A stretch of DNA of 64,000 nt, taken from assembly GCA_046295975.1 (NCBI GenBank), contig JBKBMG010000010.1:50927-114926 (forward strand), given 5' to 3'. How positions within the stretch are numbered: position 1 is the first letter of the stretch; every line of letters begins with the position of its first letter. Below are positions 32,879-41,113 of the stretch, one piece after another. A program made the translations under genes and the position numbers. The DNA is from UBA2357 sp046295975. GTDB lineage: Bacteria; Pseudomonadota; Gammaproteobacteria; Burkholderiales; Rhodocyclaceae. The notes beneath the pieces are model-generated. The model did not search any database, was not told the origin of the DNA, and worked only from the letters and a program-made list of their open reading frames with translations.

Positions 32879-33100
32879 ATGCAGACACGACACCACTATC
32901 TGCTGCCCACGCTCGTATTCGCCGCACCTGTCGCCCTGCTTTTTGCCTGTTCCGAACCGGGTCCGGCAGAGCGTGCCGGCCAAAAGCTGGACGAGACGGT
33001 CGAGCACGTGCGCGACGCGATCGACCCCGCCGGTCCAGCCGAAAAAGCCGGCCGCAAGGTGGATGAAGCGGTCGACCGACTCACTGAACGGGACGAATGA
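32879..33100 (+). CDS. Small putative lipoprotein
   Basis: A 73-residue product starting MQTRHHYLLPTLVFAAPVA, with a lipobox-like LFAC (Cys about 25). An amphipathic charged tail follows containing two related segments, GPAERAGQKLDETVEHVRDAIDPA and GPAEKAGRKVDEAVDRL. The tail looks like a short internal duplication able to form helices. It lies 135 bases after the BON gene and resembles small stress lipoproteins in location. Function unknown. Confidence 0.75.
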   Translation: MQTRHHYLLPTLVFAAPVALLFACSEPGPAERAGQKLDETVEHVRDAIDPAGPAEKAGRKVDEAVDRLTERDE

Positions 33101-33248
33101 GCGCAGCACCAGCTGGCAGCCCGCCCGGCGTGGCAGCAGCCCTTGCCAGGCACCGCACATCACCGCTCGAGGCCCGGTCACACAACAAGCAACGGAGTCG
33201 ATCGAGCCCGTCCCTCATCACACTCACACCACCGTCAAAGGAGGTCCC

Positions 33249-33410
33249 ATGCTGAGTTGGACACTCATCTTCCTGATCGTCGCCATCATCGCCGGTGGCC
33301 TTGGCTTTACCGGCATTGCCGGCACCGCCTCGGGCATCGCCCGCATCCTCTTCATGATCTTCCTCATACTGCTCGTAATCTCGCTGCTGACCGGCAGAGC
33401 AGTTCCCTAG
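33249..33410 (+). CDS. DUF1328-family small membrane protein (YtjA-like)
   Basis: A 53-residue protein, almost entirely hydrophobic, MLSWTLIFLIVAIIAGGLGF onward, with two membrane helices separated by TGIAGTASGIAR. This is the complete DUF1328 pattern. A GGAGG site precedes the ATG. Such genes are often stress induced. It probably belongs to the BON transcript, 148 bases after the lipoprotein. Confidence 0.88.
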   Translation: MLSWTLIFLIVAIIAGGLGFTGIAGTASGIARILFMIFLILLVISLLTGRAVP

Positions 33411-33507
33411 ACATCCCTACACCAAGCCATCGCCTACGCAATTCGGCCAGAACCTATGCTGCGCCGTCGGGGGCGATCGGGACGCCCCTGGCGCATTGAT
33501 TCCCCGG

Positions 33508-34158
33508 TCACCCCATGCCGGATTCGGCCGGGAGACTCACCAGTCCATGCCTGACCGCCAGTCGCAGCAGCTTGAAGTCGTTGTCGGCACCAAGCTTCTG
33601 CCGCACGGCTGAAAGATGGTTCAACACCGTCTTGTGGCTCAGATGCATTTGCTCGGCGATACAGACGGCGGCATCCCCGCGCGCCGCCATGCGCAAGACC
33701 TCGAACTCGCGCGGGGTCAGGCGCTCGAGCGTCTGCTCGGCATCGAGCGCCGCACATGCCACCGCCCGCGCGATATCCGGCGCCAGCACCCGCTCGCCGC
33801 GTGCGACACGGCGCACCCCGCCCAACAACTCATCCGGTTCGCAGTTCTTGGTGAGATAGCCCAGTGCTCCCGAGCGAACCGCCTGACGGACGTAGCCCGG
33901 GTCGTCATGCATCGACAGTACCAGGACCTTCAGTTCGCGCCGACGAAGCAGCATCCGCCGTATGGCCTCGATACCGCTTGCGCCTTTCAGATTGAGGTCC
34001 ACCACTGCCACGTCGATGGCCTCACGCCGCAGCCAATCGCAGGCCTCGTCGGCAGTCGCTGCTTCGCACACCACTCTCAGGTCATGCTCGGCGTCGAGCA
34101 GGCGACGGTACCCGGTACGCACCACCGGATGATCGTCAAGCAGCAGGATTCGAATCAC
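33508..34158 (-). CDS. NarL/LuxR-family response regulator
   Basis: The 216-residue regulator has a receiver domain (about 1-120; phospho-acceptor Asp54 in VAVVDLNLKGASG, acidic pair LLLDDH) and a LuxR-type helix-turn-helix (about 145-205; LTPREFEVLRMAARGD and HLSHKTVLNHLSAVRQKLG). It is coupled to the upstream histidine kinase by a 4-base overlap. Regulators of this type (AgmR/ErbR, PedR) control PQQ alcohol dehydrogenase genes in pseudomonads, and this pair stands next to such a gene. The target assignment is inference. Confidence 0.93.
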   Translation of the reverse strand: MIRILLLDDHPVVRTGYRRLLDAEHDLRVVCEAATADEACDWLRREAIDVAVVDLNLKGASGIEAIRRMLLRRRELKVLVLSMHDDPGYVRQAVRSGALGYLTKNCEPDELLGGVRRVARGERVLAPDIARAVACAALDAEQTLERLTPREFEVLRMAARGDAAVCIAEQMHLSHKTVLNHLSAVRQKLGADNDFKLLRLAVRHGLVSLPAESGMG

Positions 34159-35462
34159 CTCGTCTCTCCCACCACAGCTGCGGTTGCCACCGACACATCG
34201 AACAAGACCTTGAAGCCTCGCCCCGGTGCGGACTCGAACGACAGCTTCCCCCCGACCATGCTCGCCCGCTCGCGCATACCGAGCAGGCCGCCGGATGAGC
34301 GTTCGTAGACGTCGCTGCGGCAGCCTCGCCCATCGTCCGCGACGGTGAGGCGCATCAGTCCATGCTTGTGCTTCAGTCGCAGTTCCACCCGTTGTGCTCC
34401 GCTATGTTTGTGCACATTCGTCAACGACTCCTGGATCAGTCGATACACCACCAACCCCACCGACGAGCCAAGCTGCGGCTGTTCGTCGGCCAGTTCGGCC
34501 ACCAGTTCAACCCCACCGTGGCGCCCGCTCCAGGCCTCCAGCAAATCCCGGACCGCCTCAAGCATGCCCAATCCTTCCAGGCCATGCGGTCTGAGCTCAC
34601 GCAACAATCCCGAGACGTGCCGGGACATGCGCGCCGCCTGCTCGCGGACGTCGCGCGCGCAGGCCACCAGGGTCGCCGCGTCAGCCACACCCGCATGGCG
34701 CTCGACATAGGCGGCGCCAACGCCGATCGCCGTCAAGGTCTGCCCGAACTCATCGTGCAGTTCCCGTGCCAGCGCACGACGCTCCTCCTCCTGCAACTCG
34801 ATGAGCCGCCGTCCAAGCCGGCGTTCGGCCTCGCGAGCGTCGGCCAGCCGCCGCGCAATGGCCTCCATGGTGCTCCCGATACGTTCGAACTCCCGCAGTT
34901 CGAAAGGGGGCAGCGCTGGCGGCTCGCCGGCAGCCAGCCTCAACAGTCCGGCCTCAAGCTCGCGAACCGGCGCCAACGCCGCCCCCACCGTGCGCCAGGT
35001 CGCCGCTACGGCGACTACAAGAAAACCGCAGAACAGCAGGATCATCCGCAACGACTCGGTCAGGATCTCAGTCACTTCGCTAGACGGATCAGGCGCCAGC
35101 ACGAGCACCTCATCACCGAGTGGAATCCGGCGCTCATCCACCTCCCCCGCAAGATCGAGTCGCGCCATGACCCAACTGGTCAGACGTCCTGTTCCGTGGC
35201 GCGGCATCTGCTCCGATTCGGAGCGCTCGAACGCCACCGCGAGATGCCTCATGCCCCCCTCGGCAATCATGCGCTCGACCCGCTCGCCACGATCCTCGGC
35301 ATCCGATCCCACTACCCGCATCAGTTCGGCGAGCCTGGCCGACGCCGCGACTTCTTCCTCGACATCCTCCAGCAACGCCAAGAACACGAGCCCAACGGCA
35401 AACAGCAACAGCATCAAGAAGAAGGTCGCGAGCCTGCGAATCAGGTGAATCCTCAAGTCCAT
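34155..35462 (-). CDS. NarX-type sensor histidine kinase
   Basis: The 435-residue membrane kinase has transmembrane segments at about 11-33 and 150-172, a periplasmic sensor of about 115 residues and HAMP about 173-225. The HisKA_3 dimerisation box is RALARELHDEFGQTLTAIG and the ATPase end is VADDGRGC and GGLLGMRERA. I use the ATG at 35462 (MDLRIHLIRRLATFF) with a purine-rich site upstream; a GTG 42 bases earlier would add MLVARSAVHPGDVK. It pairs with the response regulator and is divergent from the calcium-type PQQ dehydrogenase. Confidence 0.9.
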   Translation of the reverse strand: MDLRIHLIRRLATFFLMLLLFAVGLVFLALLEDVEEEVAASARLAELMRVVGSDAEDRGERVERMIAEGGMRHLAVAFERSESEQMPRHGTGRLTSWVMARLDLAGEVDERRIPLGDEVLVLAPDPSSEVTEILTESLRMILLFCGFLVVAVAATWRTVGAALAPVRELEAGLLRLAAGEPPALPPFELREFERIGSTMEAIARRLADAREAERRLGRRLIELQEEERRALARELHDEFGQTLTAIGVGAAYVERHAGVADAATLVACARDVREQAARMSRHVSGLLRELRPHGLEGLGMLEAVRDLLEAWSGRHGGVELVAELADEQPQLGSSVGLVVYRLIQESLTNVHKHSGAQRVELRLKHKHGLMRLTVADDGRGCRSDVYERSSGGLLGMRERASMVGGKLSFESAPGRGFKVLFDVSVATAAVVGETR

Positions 35463-35773
35463 CTTCACGTCCCCCGGGTGAACCGCAGACCGAGCAACGA
35501 GCATGCCGGCCGGATGCAGGAAGAATTCCCGGGTTCACGGTGGAAACCTCCCGAGACGGCCTCAGCCCACCACGCCACACTCGAATCAAGGACGGGCACC
35601 CCGAAAAAGGTCGGCGCGCCATCGGCGTGCGGGTCGCAAGGCGGATGCGCAACATCGCGAATGCGCAGGTGCATGTCCGATCACTACACAACCTGGCGGC
35701 CAGCCGGCGCAGCTGCAAGCCGAGGTGCCTGGACGACTGCCCGGCCCACCCGCCCACGAGGAGACGACAAGAG
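35463..35773. other. Divergent intergenic region, kinase / PQQ dehydrogenase
   Basis: I find no -24/-12 promoter here, unlike the other quinoprotein operons, and no clear palindrome. GAGGAG stands before the dehydrogenase ATG. Control by the adjacent LuxR-type regulator is the simplest idea, but no binding site is recognised. Confidence 0.4.
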
Positions 35774-37681
35774 ATGAGACCCTACCGCAGCCCCCCCTTC
35801 CCATACCGGGCGAGCCCCACCGCGCTGCGCCCCACCGTGCTCGCCGGCGCCCTCGCCGTCGCCCTTGCCGCACCGGCCAAGGCGATCGAACCGGTCACCT
35901 GGGACGACATACTGCGCGACCAGGACTCGACGACGGACGTGCTGAGCTACGGGCTCGGCCCCAAGGCGCAACGCTATTCGCCGCTCGCTGCGGTCAACAC
36001 CGAGACCGTGGCGGCACTTGTACCGGCGTGGTCGTTCTCGTTTGGTGGAGAGAAACAGCGCGGGCAGGAGGCCCAGGCCCTGGTAAGGGATGGCGTCATC
36101 TACGTGACCGCTTCCTATTCCCGCATGTTCGCGCTGGACGCCCGCACCGGCAAGCAGATCTGGGCATACGAACACCGCCTCCCGGACGACATCCGCCCGT
36201 GTTGCGACGTGATCAACCGCGGCGCCGCGATCTATGGCGACAAGGTGTTCTTCGGCACGCTCGACGCCTCCATCGTCGCACTCGACCGAGCCACCGGCCG
36301 CGTTGCCTGGCGCAAGAAATTCGGCGATCACAAGGTCGGATACACCATGACCGGAGCCCCCACCATCGTCAAGGATCAGGTGTCGGGCCGCGTGCTGCTG
36401 ATCCATGGCGACTCGGGCGACGAATTTGGCGTCATCGGGCATGTATACGCCCGCGACCCGGACACCGGCGAAGAGATCTGGAAGCGTCCGATGGTCGAAG
36501 GTCACATGGGCTACTTCGAAGGGCGCGAGAGCACCCCGACGGGTGACCCGCGCGCCCCATCCTGGCCGGACGACCCCAGCCGTGAAACGGGCAAGGTCGA
36601 GGCCTGGAGCCACGGCGGCGGTGCGCCTTGGCAAAGCGCCAGCTTCGATCCCGACACCAACACCATCGTCATCGGCGCGGGCAACCCTGCGCCCTGGAAC
36701 ACCTGGGCGCGTACCGCGCCGGGAGACGATCCGCGCAACTGGGACAGCCTGTTCACCTCCGGCCAGGCCTATGTCGACGCGGCCACCGGCGAACTGAAGG
36801 GCTTCTACCAGCACACCCCCAACGACGCCTGGGATTTCTCGGGCAACAACGAGATCGTGCTCTTCGAATACACCGATCCGGCCACCGGCAAGCAGGTCAA
36901 GGCCGGCGCCCATGCCGATCGCAACGGATTCTTCTTCGTGACCGACCGCGAAGCGCTGGCCACGCCGGCCAGCCATCCGAACAAACCGACGGCCCTGATC
37001 AATGCCTGGCCTTTCGTCGACGGCGTCACCTGGGCCAAGGGCTTCGATCTTGAAATCGGCCGCCCGATCGAAAACGACAATCGTCCGCCCCCGGTCGCCG
37101 ACGGCGAGGAGAAAGGCGAGACCATTCTCGTTTCCCCACCCTTCCTAGGCGGCAAGAACTGGAACCCCATGTCCTACAGCCCCGATACCGGACTGTTCTA
37201 CATCCCGGGCAACCACTGGGCCATGGACTACTGGACGGAGAAGGTTCACTACAAGGCCGGTTCCGCGTACCTCGGCCAGGGCTTCCGTATCAAGCGCCTC
37301 TTCAACGACCACGTCGGTATCCTGCGCGCCATCGATCCGCGCACCGGCAAGATCGCCTGGGAGCACAAGGAAACCTTCCCACTCTGGGCGGGAACACTGA
37401 CCACCGCGGGCGGACTGGTATTTACCGGCACCTCGGACGGCTACGTCAAGGCCTTCGACAAGCGTACCGGACAGGAACTCTGGAAGTTCCAGACAGGCTC
37501 GGGGATCGTCTCCATCCCCATCACCTGGGAGCTCGACGGCGAGCAGTATATTGGCATTTCTTCGGGCTACGGCGGTGCAGTTCCGTTGTGGGGCGGTGAC
37601 ATGGCCGAGCTGACCCGGCAGGTTACCCAGGGTGGCTCGTTCTGGGTCTTCAGACTGCCTCAGCAGCTCGCCCGACGCTGA
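35774..37681 (+). CDS. PQQ-dependent alcohol dehydrogenase, calcium type (ExaA/PedE-like)
   Basis: Periplasmic quinoprotein oxidising alcohols to aldehydes, with electrons passing to cytochrome c. 635 residues: signal peptide about 1-38 (ending APAKA), eight-bladed propeller with W-motifs such as AWEHKETFPLWAGTLTTAGG, and the vicinal disulfide pair in IRPCCDVINRG. The catalytic Asp354 is in AWDFSGNNE. The residue two positions on is Ser356, not Asp, which marks calcium-dependent enzymes. It is followed by a pentapeptide protein and a cytochrome, presumably cotranscribed. Confidence 0.94.
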   Translation: MRPYRSPPFPYRASPTALRPTVLAGALAVALAAPAKAIEPVTWDDILRDQDSTTDVLSYGLGPKAQRYSPLAAVNTETVAALVPAWSFSFGGEKQRGQEAQALVRDGVIYVTASYSRMFALDARTGKQIWAYEHRLPDDIRPCCDVINRGAAIYGDKVFFGTLDASIVALDRATGRVAWRKKFGDHKVGYTMTGAPTIVKDQVSGRVLLIHGDSGDEFGVIGHVYARDPDTGEEIWKRPMVEGHMGYFEGRESTPTGDPRAPSWPDDPSRETGKVEAWSHGGGAPWQSASFDPDTNTIVIGAGNPAPWNTWARTAPGDDPRNWDSLFTSGQAYVDAATGELKGFYQHTPNDAWDFSGNNEIVLFEYTDPATGKQVKAGAHADRNGFFFVTDREALATPASHPNKPTALINAWPFVDGVTWAKGFDLEIGRPIENDNRPPPVADGEEKGETILVSPPFLGGKNWNPMSYSPDTGLFYIPGNHWAMDYWTEKVHYKAGSAYLGQGFRIKRLFNDHVGILRAIDPRTGKIAWEHKETFPLWAGTLTTAGGLVFTGTSDGYVKAFDKRTGQELWKFQTGSGIVSIPITWELDGEQYIGISSGYGGAVPLWGGDMAELTRQVTQGGSFWVFRLPQQLARR

Positions 37682-37748
37682 ATCCGGCCAGGCGGGAAGC
37701 GACTGCCAAGGCGCATCCCGCCCCACCCCAAGCCACGGAGCAAAGAGC

Positions 37749-38366
37749 ATGTCCCATACCCCTCAAGTCCGAAAATCTCATGGGGCCGTGATCACCGTAC
37801 GCACGTGCGCGGCCACGATTGCGTTGGCCACCAGTCTGGCGACAACCCCTGTCGTGGCATCCGAAGCCGCCGACGAAATCAACGGCTGTGGAATCTGGCC
37901 ATACACGCGGTGCCCCGGTGCGGACCTGCGGCACGCCGATCTGGTCGGTCGTAACCTCGCAGGTGCCGATCTTCGCGGGGCGCTGTTGATCCGGGCCGAC
38001 CTGCGCGGCGCCAATCTCGCGGGCGCCATTCTTGACGGTGCCGACCTCACCGGCGCTCGCCTCAACAAGGTCAACGCGCCGGTGGCCAGCTTTCGCAATG
38101 CCCGATTCGTCGGAGCGGACCTGGAAGCAGCCCGGCTCATGCGATCGGATCTCAGCGAAGCGGACTTCACCGGAGCCCGCCTTGAGATTGCCCGCGCCAA
38201 TCACGCCTGGTTCATTTCCGCTCGGCTTCGTAGCGCCGACCTGCAGGAGGCCAAGCTCCAGGGCGCCAACTTCCAGAATGCCGACATGGAAGGCGCGATC
38301 GTGCGCTTCGCCAACTTCAACGACGCCTATTTCGAGGGCTGCATCGCATGTCCCACAGACTGGTAG
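37749..38366 (+). CDS. Exported pentapeptide-repeat protein
   Basis: The 205-residue protein has a signal peptide (about 1-38, ending PVVAS), a Cys pair segment (NGCGIWPYTRCPGA) and then about 24 pentapeptide units of A(D/N)LxX type (ADLRHADLVGRNLAGADLRGA onward). These fold as a right-handed beta-helix. Two further cysteines end it (EGCIACPTDW). Pentapeptide proteins occur beside PQQ ethanol dehydrogenases in other bacteria; the role is unknown. It overlaps the next gene by 19 bases. Confidence 0.88.
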   Translation: MSHTPQVRKSHGAVITVRTCAATIALATSLATTPVVASEAADEINGCGIWPYTRCPGADLRHADLVGRNLAGADLRGALLIRADLRGANLAGAILDGADLTGARLNKVNAPVASFRNARFVGADLEAARLMRSDLSEADFTGARLEIARANHAWFISARLRSADLQEAKLQGANFQNADMEGAIVRFANFNDAYFEGCIACPTDW

Positions 38367-38869
38367 AACGCTTGACGCGGGTGCGACCGTACGCCACTGG
38401 CCACCACGCGCGCCGCCGCCACATGCGGTATCTGGCCGCAAGCCTGTGGCTGCTCTCCACCCCGGTGCTGGCGCTGGACGTCACCGCCCCCACGGGACTG
38501 GGCCCACTTCCTGACGCCATTGCCGCTTCACACAGTCCGCACAATCCGTACCGCGGTGCCACGGACGCACGCGAACAAGTCCTCGCGGTCGGCGCAACCG
38601 CCTACGCCCAAGCCTGCGCGCGCTGCCATGGCGCGGAAGCGATGCCTCCCGCACCCGCGGCCGATCTGCGAATCATCGGCCGTTACTGCAACCGGCTTGG
38701 CGACCCTGCCCTGCGCGCACGCTGCCTGGACGACGCCGATGCCTACTTCCTCAAAACCGTCGAAGAAGGCAAGGTCCGGCTGGACATCCGTCACATGCCG
38801 GCATGGAAACACCTGTTGTCCGAGCGGCAGATCTGGGCGATCCAGCTGTACACCGAGTCGCGCCGATGA
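38348..38869 (+). CDS. Periplasmic cytochrome c, quinoprotein partner
   Basis: The 173-residue product from ATG 38348 overlaps the pentapeptide gene. A start at 38423 (MRYLAASLWLLSTPVLA) would place the signal peptide at the very N-terminus and may be the real one. Haem motif CARCH is at 90-94 and a Met ligand is likely in IRHMPAW. The segment SPHNPYRGATDAREQVLAVGATAYAQACARCHG resembles the PedF-like cytochrome at 30589, so this is a second copy dedicated to the calcium-type enzyme. Confidence 0.85.
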   Translation: MSHRLVERLTRVRPYATGHHARRRHMRYLAASLWLLSTPVLALDVTAPTGLGPLPDAIAASHSPHNPYRGATDAREQVLAVGATAYAQACARCHGAEAMPPAPAADLRIIGRYCNRLGDPALRARCLDDADAYFLKTVEEGKVRLDIRHMPAWKHLLSERQIWAIQLYTESRR

Positions 38870-38926
38870 CGCCGCAGCGGGCCTCCCACCCCCACCGCGC
38901 CGGCCACGTGCCCCTAAACGCACGCA

Positions 38927-38952
38927 GGCCCGGAGGCATGCACCCCCGGGCC
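38927..38952. terminator. Hairpin between convergent cytochrome and lanthanide-type dehydrogenase genes
   Basis: GGCCCGG and CCGGGCC arms of 7 bp enclose a 12-base loop. There is no T-run. It lies between two converging transcripts and could end both. Confidence 0.45.
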
Positions 38953-38979
38953 GGCGCTCACAGTCGCGCTGGACGACGC

Positions 38980-40779
38980 TCAGCGCTGATGTAAACGGAA
39001 CACCCACACCGAGCCGCCCTGCTCCAGGTAGTTCACCCGCTTGGCGACGTCGCCGCCCCACAGCGGTACGGCGCCCCCCCAGCCGGATACGACGGCAACA
39101 AACTGCTCCCCGCCGTCTTCCCAGGTGATCGGCGGCGCGATCACGCCCGAACCGGTCTGGAACTGCCACACCTCCTCGCCGGTGGTAGCGTTGATGGCCT
39201 TCAGATAGCCCTCCGGTGTGCCATAGAACACCAGGTTGCCGGCGGTAGTCAGCACCCCGCCCCACAAGGGCGCGTTGTTCTTCACTTCCCAAACGATCTT
39301 GCCGGCCACCGGATCCACCGCGCGCAGCGCGCCGATGTAGTCGTCATGCAGCGGCTTGATGGTGAAGCCCGCACCCAGGTATGCAGCACCGCGCTTGTAC
39401 GACACCGGTTCGTTCCAGATGTCCATGCCCCACTCGTTGGCGGGCACGTAGAAATAGCCGGTCTCCGGGCTGAAGGCCATCGGCATCTGGTTCTTGCCGC
39501 CGAGGAAGGACGGGGCGTTGAACACCACGTTACCCTTCTGGCCGTCGCCACCCCCGTCGGCAAAGGGATTGCCGGGGCGCTTGTCGTCGTTCCAGATCGG
39601 ACGGCCGGTGTTCAGGTCTATGCTTTGGGCCCAGTCGATCTGATGCACGAACGGAAAGGCGTTGAGCAGCTTGCCGTTGGTCCGGTCGTTCACGAAGAAG
39701 AAACCGTTGCGGTCGGCCTTGCCACCCGCCTTGACCAATTTGCCACTCTTGGGATCCTTGTACTCGAAGGAAACAAACTCGTTCACACCGTCGTAATCCC
39801 AGCCGTCGTGCGGTGTGCTCTGGTAGTGCCACACGATCTGCCCGGTGTCCGGGCTGATCGCCACGGTGGCCGAGGAGTACAGGTTGTCGCCCGGGCGCAG
39901 CCAGGAATTCCACGGCGCCGGGTTGCCGGTGCCTATGAAGATCAGGTCCACATCCGGATCGTAGTAGGCCGCCTGCCAGGGTGCGGCCCCGCCGGTCTTC
40001 CACAGGTCGCCGGGCCAGGTGGCGTTGGTGGTTCCGGAAATGCCGTTCTCGATGGCATTGCCGTCCTTGTCGTACTTGTAGCCCATGTGGCCCTCGACCA
40101 CCGGACGGGTCCAGATCAGCTTGCCGGTGGCCGGATCGCGCGCGTCCACCCGCCCGACGATGCCGAACTCCCCGCCGGAGTTGCCGGTAATGACCATGCC
40201 CTTGACGATCTGCGGCGCGGCCGTGAGGGAGTAGCCGTCCTTGTAGTCGGCGATCTTTTCGCGCCACACCACGCGGCCGGTGTCCTTGTTGAGCCCCACC
40301 AACTGGGCGTCGAGCGTGCCGAAGATGACCACATCGCCATGGATGGCAGCACCGCGGTTGATCACATCGCAGCACGGCATGATGCCCTCGGGCAGGCGGT
40401 GCTCGTACTTCCACAGCTTCTGCCCAGTCTTGGCATCGAGGGCGAAGATGCGGCTGTAGGACGCGGTCACGTACATCTTGCCGTCGTGCACCAGTGGCTG
40501 CGACTGCTGGCCGCGCTGCTTCTCGCCACCGAAGGAAAAAGACCACATCGGCACCAGATCCTTGACGGTGTCGACATTGACCTGCTTCAGCGGACTGAAG
40601 CGTTGCCCCTTGGTGCCCAGTCCGTGGGTCACCACCTGGTGGGTAGTGGTGGCATCGTTGAGGATGTCCTCGTTCGTCACCGACCGGCTCTTGCCGTCGG
40701 CGTGGGCCGCCCCCGCCAACGCCAGCGCCATTGCGCCGGCGAGCAGCTGCAGGCCGATGTGTGTGGTCTTGCACTCCAT
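38980..40779 (-). CDS. PQQ-dependent alcohol dehydrogenase, lanthanide type (PedH/ExaF-like)
   Basis: Second periplasmic quinoprotein, 599 residues, signal peptide about 1-27 (ending AGAAHAD). It has the vicinal disulfide IMPCCDVINRG and catalytic Asp328 in GWDYDGVNE. The residue two positions on is Asp330, the extra carboxylate that coordinates lanthanides in XoxF, PedH and ExaF enzymes. A GGAGGA site precedes the ATG. It is transcribed alone from a sigma-54 promoter at 40859-40873 and is divergent from the SoxYZ-like operon. Confidence 0.94.
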   Translation of the reverse strand: MECKTTHIGLQLLAGAMALALAGAAHADGKSRSVTNEDILNDATTTHQVVTHGLGTKGQRFSPLKQVNVDTVKDLVPMWSFSFGGEKQRGQQSQPLVHDGKMYVTASYSRIFALDAKTGQKLWKYEHRLPEGIMPCCDVINRGAAIHGDVVIFGTLDAQLVGLNKDTGRVVWREKIADYKDGYSLTAAPQIVKGMVITGNSGGEFGIVGRVDARDPATGKLIWTRPVVEGHMGYKYDKDGNAIENGISGTTNATWPGDLWKTGGAAPWQAAYYDPDVDLIFIGTGNPAPWNSWLRPGDNLYSSATVAISPDTGQIVWHYQSTPHDGWDYDGVNEFVSFEYKDPKSGKLVKAGGKADRNGFFFVNDRTNGKLLNAFPFVHQIDWAQSIDLNTGRPIWNDDKRPGNPFADGGGDGQKGNVVFNAPSFLGGKNQMPMAFSPETGYFYVPANEWGMDIWNEPVSYKRGAAYLGAGFTIKPLHDDYIGALRAVDPVAGKIVWEVKNNAPLWGGVLTTAGNLVFYGTPEGYLKAINATTGEEVWQFQTGSGVIAPPITWEDGGEQFVAVVSGWGGAVPLWGGDVAKRVNYLEQGGSVWVFRLHQR

Positions 40780-40858
40780 TTCCGCTTCCTCCTGGTGTCT
40801 CTCGCTTTCGAGTTGTCGCCGTCTCGGCGGTATGCCCCCAATCCGGCGAGGCCGTTCC

Positions 40859-40873
40859 GCAAAGCCTGTGCCA
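40859..40873 (-). promoter_or_regulatory. Sigma-54 promoter of the lanthanide-type dehydrogenase
   Basis: On the minus strand TGGCACA-GGCT-TTGC, with GG and GC 10 bases apart, about 80 bases before the ATG. Transcription should start near 40847. Confidence 0.88.
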
Positions 40874-40914
40874 TACCCGGAACGCCCCCTTCTTCGCGAA
40901 AACCTGCACGCGGG

Positions 40915-40953
40915 CTGTTGCGCTCGGGGTCAGTCTGTTGCGGTTCGCAACAG
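40915..40953. promoter_or_regulatory. Candidate enhancer shared by two divergent sigma-54 promoters
   Basis: A perfect palindrome CTGTTGCG-GTT-CGCAACAG fills 40935-40953. A second CTGTTGCG begins exactly 20 bases earlier (40915), followed by a degenerate right arm still ending in CAG. The pair lies between the -24 elements of the lanthanide dehydrogenase (40873) and of the SoxYZ-like operon (41062), at enhancer distance from both. Confidence 0.78.
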
Positions 40954-41061
40954 CGGCCGGGCGCCCGTGCGTGGCCCCGGCGCCGAGGAGGCGCCCACCA
41001 CTGGCCGTCGGCATGCCGCGCCGCGCACCATTGCAATCCCCCCCGCCATCCCCCTTCCCGA

Positions 41062-41077
41062 TGGCACGGCGATTGCC
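41062..41077 (+). promoter_or_regulatory. Sigma-54 promoter of the SoxYZ-like carrier operon
   Basis: TGGCACG-GCGA-TTGCC matches the -24/-12 consensus at every defined base except the final W. Transcription should start near 41088, 26 bases before the first ATG. Confidence 0.93.
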
Positions 41078-41113
41078 TCTGGCACACGTGCCGCCACCAC
41101 AAACCCGTCACCG

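Noticed and set aside
33104..33248. Small gene between the lipoprotein and DUF1328 genes
   Set aside because: No start with a ribosome-binding site and no protein-like frame.
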